Origin: Zeugodacus cucurbitae
Lineage: Eukaryota > Arthropoda > Insecta > Diptera > Tephritidae
Assembly: GCF_028554725.1 (NCBI RefSeq)
Contig: NC_071670.1
Span: 66,625,001-66,689,000 of the forward strand
Direction of reading: 5' to 3'
DNA: 64,000 bases
The first letter of the stretch is position 1. Each line of letters begins with the position of its first letter. The position numbers and the translations under genes are program-made. Positions 60,223-64,000 of this stretch are shown one piece after another. Under the pieces are notes generated by a model. That model was not told the origin of the DNA and did not search any database. It saw only the letters and a list, made by a program, of their open reading frames with translations.

Positions 60223-62003
60223 GGCAGTAGTCTGCTTTACAACAGGCAGACTTTAAAGCGCGTTTTCTCGAGATTTCATTTTCACAAGTATTAGAAAACG
60301 GTGCCGGCGATAGCAAAAAGAATATATGTCCGATCGAAAAAAACCGAAGTGATCTAGTTTCAGTATTAAATTATCTTCTATTTGAACTATAAAAGTTGGA
60401 CAAAGGTATTATTTAAACTACTTGTTTTGCAACTTAAAGTCAATTTTTTTCTTAAAAAAGTGAATTTATTTTTCAAACTTCGAAAAAATTTGGAATTTTA
60501 TAACTTCTCCGGTATTTTTGTAGCTCATAAAGAAAAGAAACTTATAAAAATTAAACCCCAACGGCTGCTCTAGAACGAATACTAAACCTGCCACCTATAG
60601 ATCTCTTTGCCGAAAGCTGCGCGGCGAAATCCGCGGGTCGACTGATGGCAATAGGTGAATTCACATACAGATCCTTCGGACACAGCTCGGTTGCTAAGAG
60701 CAGTCTGACAGGTATCGACTATCTGGTCCCATTCTACAACTGGGAAAGAGGTTTCATGATAAACATGGAAAAGGATGGTGGGCGCAAGGGCACCGTAACT
60801 ACACGCCACACCTTAAATATCTATACGGATGGCTCTAAAATGGATAAGGGAGTAGGTGCAGGAATATACTGTCCAGAATTAGGCAACCGTTCAAACTGCC
60901 GAACCACTGCAGTATTTTTCAAGCAGAGGTCTTTGCTATTGGGAAGGCAGCAGAGCTAGCCTCCAGCGCACAAGACCAATACTCTAAAATTAACATCTAC
61001 GTAGACAGCCAAGCGGCAATCAAGGCAGTAACCTCGTGTCGAATATCGGCCGAAAGTGTCCTGAGCAGCAGGGCAGCAGTGGTGAGGGTCGCCAGAAATA
61101 TGAGGCTACACTTCTACTGGGTGCCAGGCCATAAAGGCATCGAGGGCCACGAAATCGTAGACGGGATTGCCAAGAGTGGTGTACAGCTGTCAACCGGAAA
61201 CATGATCAACATCGCTAAACCCATGCACATTCTATACGATGACATAGACAGGTGCATGGCAAAAAGAATCATATCTCGCTGGAAGGATCTACCGGGGTGT
61301 AAAACTGCAAAGGTCATGTGCAAAGCGGTAGATCAAAAATATACAAGGTTCCTACTGGAGCTCGATAGAAAGGGCTGTAGGACCATGGTTGGCATTCTTA
61401 CCGGTCACAGCCTTGTAGCGGCACAAGCCTATAAAATGGGGCTGTCAGATCGGGAGGAATGCAGAAAATGTCAAGAGCGGGGCACCAAGGAAACAGTGGA
61501 GCATCTCTTGTGCGTTTGTCCTGCGTTAGCGAGTCAGCGTTTTAGGTACTTAGGGGCCCCACAGTACGATAAGTTAGAGGAGATATCGTCAGTGAAGCCT
61601 CATAAACTATTAAAATTCACGACAGGTGCAGGCATCCTGAACGATGACTACTACTCAGGGAACACGTAAAGGCACTCCATTCTGGTATCGCAAAAGACCA
61701 TAACTAACTGGTCAATGAGTGGTCTGCAGGCCTACCAGACCAACCTAACATAACCTATAAAAATTAAAAAAAAAAAATTGGTTCGACTGTTTCAGATGCA
61801 TGGCACGACCTCCATCACCGGCACCGATTTACAAGTGCAGACTCCAGGCGCTCCAGAAAAATACTTACAACTTTGAAAAAATTTCAATATTTTTTTTAAT
61901 AAAAATTCTTAAAATTCCGTTTACCGCAATCATTTCCTTCCCTTTCAAAAAAAAAAATTGCTAAAAAAACATTTTTTTTCGGCTTCTAAAGCAGACTACT
62001 GCC
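60223..62003. mobile_element. TTAA-flanked inverted-repeat element, interrupted
   Basis: The left end ggcagtagtctgcttta (60223-60239) is the exact complement of the right end taaagcagactactgcc (61987-62003). TTAA lies directly outside each end (60219-60222, 62004-62007). Removing the inserted retrotransposon and one copy of its target duplication leaves about 570 bp, the size of a MITE. The terminal sequence differs from the other TTAA element at 48624, so they are separate families. Confidence 0.85.
60556..61755 (+). mobile_element. LOA/I-type retrotransposon 3' fragment with RNase H
   Basis: The plus-strand coding remnant starts TPTAALERILNLPPIDLFAE, the RT-RNase H linker. RNase H follows: LNIYTDGSKMDKGVGAGIYC with the first Asp, INIYVDSQAAIKAV with the Asp-Ser block, and FYWVPGHKGIEGHEIVDGIA. 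The C-terminal zinc-knuckle-like CRKCQERGTKETVEHLLCVC and CPALASQRFRYLG come next, ending at 61669. A homopolymer frameshift near 60915-60925 splits the frame; the second frame then stays open to the stop. TATAAAAATTAAA occurs at both borders (60543-60555 and 61756-61768), a 13-bp target duplication. The endonuclease and RT palm are missing, so it is 5' truncated. Confidence 0.88.
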
Positions 62004-63778
62004 TTAATTCACAAACAATTTAATCATCCGCCTAGTTCGAAATAATTTAATCAAATCACATGCATAACTGTAATTTTCTACATACGTAAATACCAAAGCA
62101 CATAAATCAAATCAAATTAAATCACCGTAACTGCTGTGTTATGCGATTTCCTGCTGCTCAAATAACATAACTCAATGTGAATTAATAAATTTGCATATAA
62201 ATTTGAGAGACAGACATACCACTGTATCCTTGTGGAAATGTTTAGCTCTAATAAGTCATAATCAAAAATGCATAAGCATCATCAATATTGTATCAAAAGC
62301 ATGCTTAATAAACTACTTCAATGCGATTGCTTAATACTAATGTTATTAGATTACATATCCATATAATATAGCAGATACATATATACAATCATAGCTGTAC
62401 ATATATGTATCGTATACAAATGTGCTTTGGATAGAGCGTTTCAGCGCTACCTGCTGATTGCTCAAACAATTTCACATGTCTCTGCATGTGGCACAACCGA
62501 AATTCCGTATGCCGAAAGCACTTGAAGCAGGCAAATAGCAGCTTGCAACATGGGACAGGAAGTCATTACGTTGCTAATAGCGGATTATGCATGAGCTCAG
62601 TGCAGTGGAAGCAGCTTCAGCTTCAGTCAGCGATTATGCTCCACTATGTGGCTTTAGCGGCATGTGCTTATGTAAGCACATATATCTACTATTTTACATA
62701 TGTATATATGAGCAGTTAAGTAAGCTCCTTCTACTAATTTGAGCTTAGAAGCAGCGTTGTGTAAGCATTTGATAAAATAGTGTGCATTTGAAGATATCAT
62801 ATATAATGCCATCTATGAAGTATATGTACATTAGATATATGTATTTATATGAGCTATGTCTGTAAGGTTTATTTACGCAGAAAAAAAATTTTAAATTCAT
62901 TGACAATATATTCTCCGACATAAAATACTTTAAAAGCCATTAATTTTTGCATTTAATTTTCAACACATTTAATTTAATGCTTTTGAATAAATAATAGCGG
63001 TAATTCATACGCTATAGTCTCGTGCTACGTCTTCAGTTCATGCAGAAAGTAATAAAAACAGAATTTATAGCACACAATGGGCGAAGATTATTGATTGCCG
63101 CAAAGAGAAAGATTGCAAAATGCCTTAATGGAAGGTGTTGCCAAATGTATAAGTGCAGTATATGTACAATATTTGCACTGAGACGCTATAAATTTTAATA
63201 CAATAAATTTGGAGGGGGGTCCTTGGTTGTGTTTCTCTTTATTATTGACTATTGGAATATCATATAATTTGATTTTCAATTTATAGAGAATACAGAAATC
63301 ATAATATTATATATGTGGGAATGGTACGATCTGGCAGCACGGTAGAAGGATAAGAAGACGTTGAATGGTAGTAATTGAAGACGACGAGTAAGACGTGTAC
63401 GACGTGGGGCAGCGGGTTTTCTTAATCAGCAATTAGTTTCAATTCATATACAAATCATTTAAAAAGTATTACATATAATTAATTAACATTCAAATAAATC
63501 ATTATAAACATTTTCTGTAATTAAAATAAAGTGAAATACATCATTCCACATATATGAAAATTTTTGTAATTTGTTTGAAAAAATTTTTTCTCTAACTTTT
63601 TTTCTACAAACTTGGCTAAATTTTAATCGTGGGTACAAAATAAACAATTATTTTTCAACAAATAATTTAAATAGTTATATATTTAACTTAGGATAAAATT
63701 ATATCGATTATAACTGCTTAATCCAATGAACACTTAAGCATATTCTTCTTGAAGATTCATAAATAAAATTTAACTTAT

Positions 63779-64000
63779 AACAAGTTAGGAAGGGCTAAGT
63801 TCGGGTGTAACCGAACATTTTATACTTTCGCAATTTATTTATTTAACTTTATTTATATTATATAATACACAATTTGACCCACATATTCGTCATATATATT
63901 GTATAAAGTCCATTGAAAGTTGGAACCCATAATATTAGGTTAGAAGCATCGAGGTCCTCGTGTTCGATATATTGGGCCTTAAAAACCTATGGTCCGATTT
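63779..64000 (-). mobile_element. Dispersed repeat family A, cut by window edge
   Basis: It begins aacaagttaggaagggctaa and the ttcgggtgtaaccgaac hairpin, and runs in the same orientation as the copy at 791-1506, with which it agrees closely through the window end. Confidence 0.85.

Larger units (their letters stand above)
59027..64000 (-). other. Carboxypeptidase intron running off the right edge
   Basis: At least 5 kb with no exon resembling the upstream carboxypeptidase domain. It carries the 317-bp tandem duplication, the nested TTAA element and a family A copy at the edge. The rest (62010-63778) is AT-rich and unassigned; frames such as 62486-62719 show no family resemblance. Confidence 0.65.

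Overview
The window looks like nuclear DNA of a higher (schizophoran) fly, most likely a tephritid fruit fly. It is AT-rich with short GT-AG introns in some genes and very long, transposon-filled introns in others. The gene products have clear insect and animal relatives, and the repeats are typical dipteran ones: mariner, RTE and LOA/I-type retrotransposons, pogo-like elements and TACATA microsatellites. No bacterial, phage or CRISPR features were found.

Layout. 1-22168 is gene-poor and repeat-rich. It holds a degenerate ~120-bp satellite carrying a CAGGTGGCAAC box (133-1797), copies of a ~1.1-kb dispersed repeat, mariner fragments, RTE-type retrotransposon pieces (largest 13974-15410) and a pogo-like element. 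The genes follow. The first is Cwc15 (22169-22958, +), a spliceosome subunit (c12.1 in Drosophila). The second is a 13-exon MROH1 HEAT-repeat gene (24212-36656, +; c11.1-like), reconstructed to 1740 residues with every intron phase agreeing. The third is a four-exon Aladin nucleoporin gene (37247-39048, -; 467 residues), convergent with MROH1. The fourth is the 3' part of a cytosolic carboxypeptidase gene of the NnaD/AGBL2-3 type (40208-59026, -). It has eleven visible exons encoding 1019 residues, and its 5' exons lie beyond the right edge.

The large carboxypeptidase introns host other things. Intron 42083-47357 carries four intron-containing tRNA-Tyr(GTA) genes on the same strand. Other introns carry a 729-bp TTAA-flanked inverted-repeat element, a palindrome-rich ~120-bp tandem repeat, a full-length dispersed repeat, mariner MITEs, a perfect 317-bp tandem duplication, and a TTAA-flanked element split by a LOA/I-type retrotransposon fragment with a perfect 13-bp target duplication.

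The genes do not form one pathway. Cwc15 acts in splicing, Aladin at the nuclear pore, MROH1 is reported to act at lysosomes, and the carboxypeptidase trims glutamates from tubulin and similar proteins. Exon boundaries were worked out by hand from splice signals, reading-frame phase and family resemblance; they are predictions, not transcript-supported. No undescribed defence-type system was seen. The most unusual items are the two box-bearing ~120-bp repeats, the tRNA-Tyr cluster, the nested TTAA element and a mariner deletion derivative that keeps an open frame.
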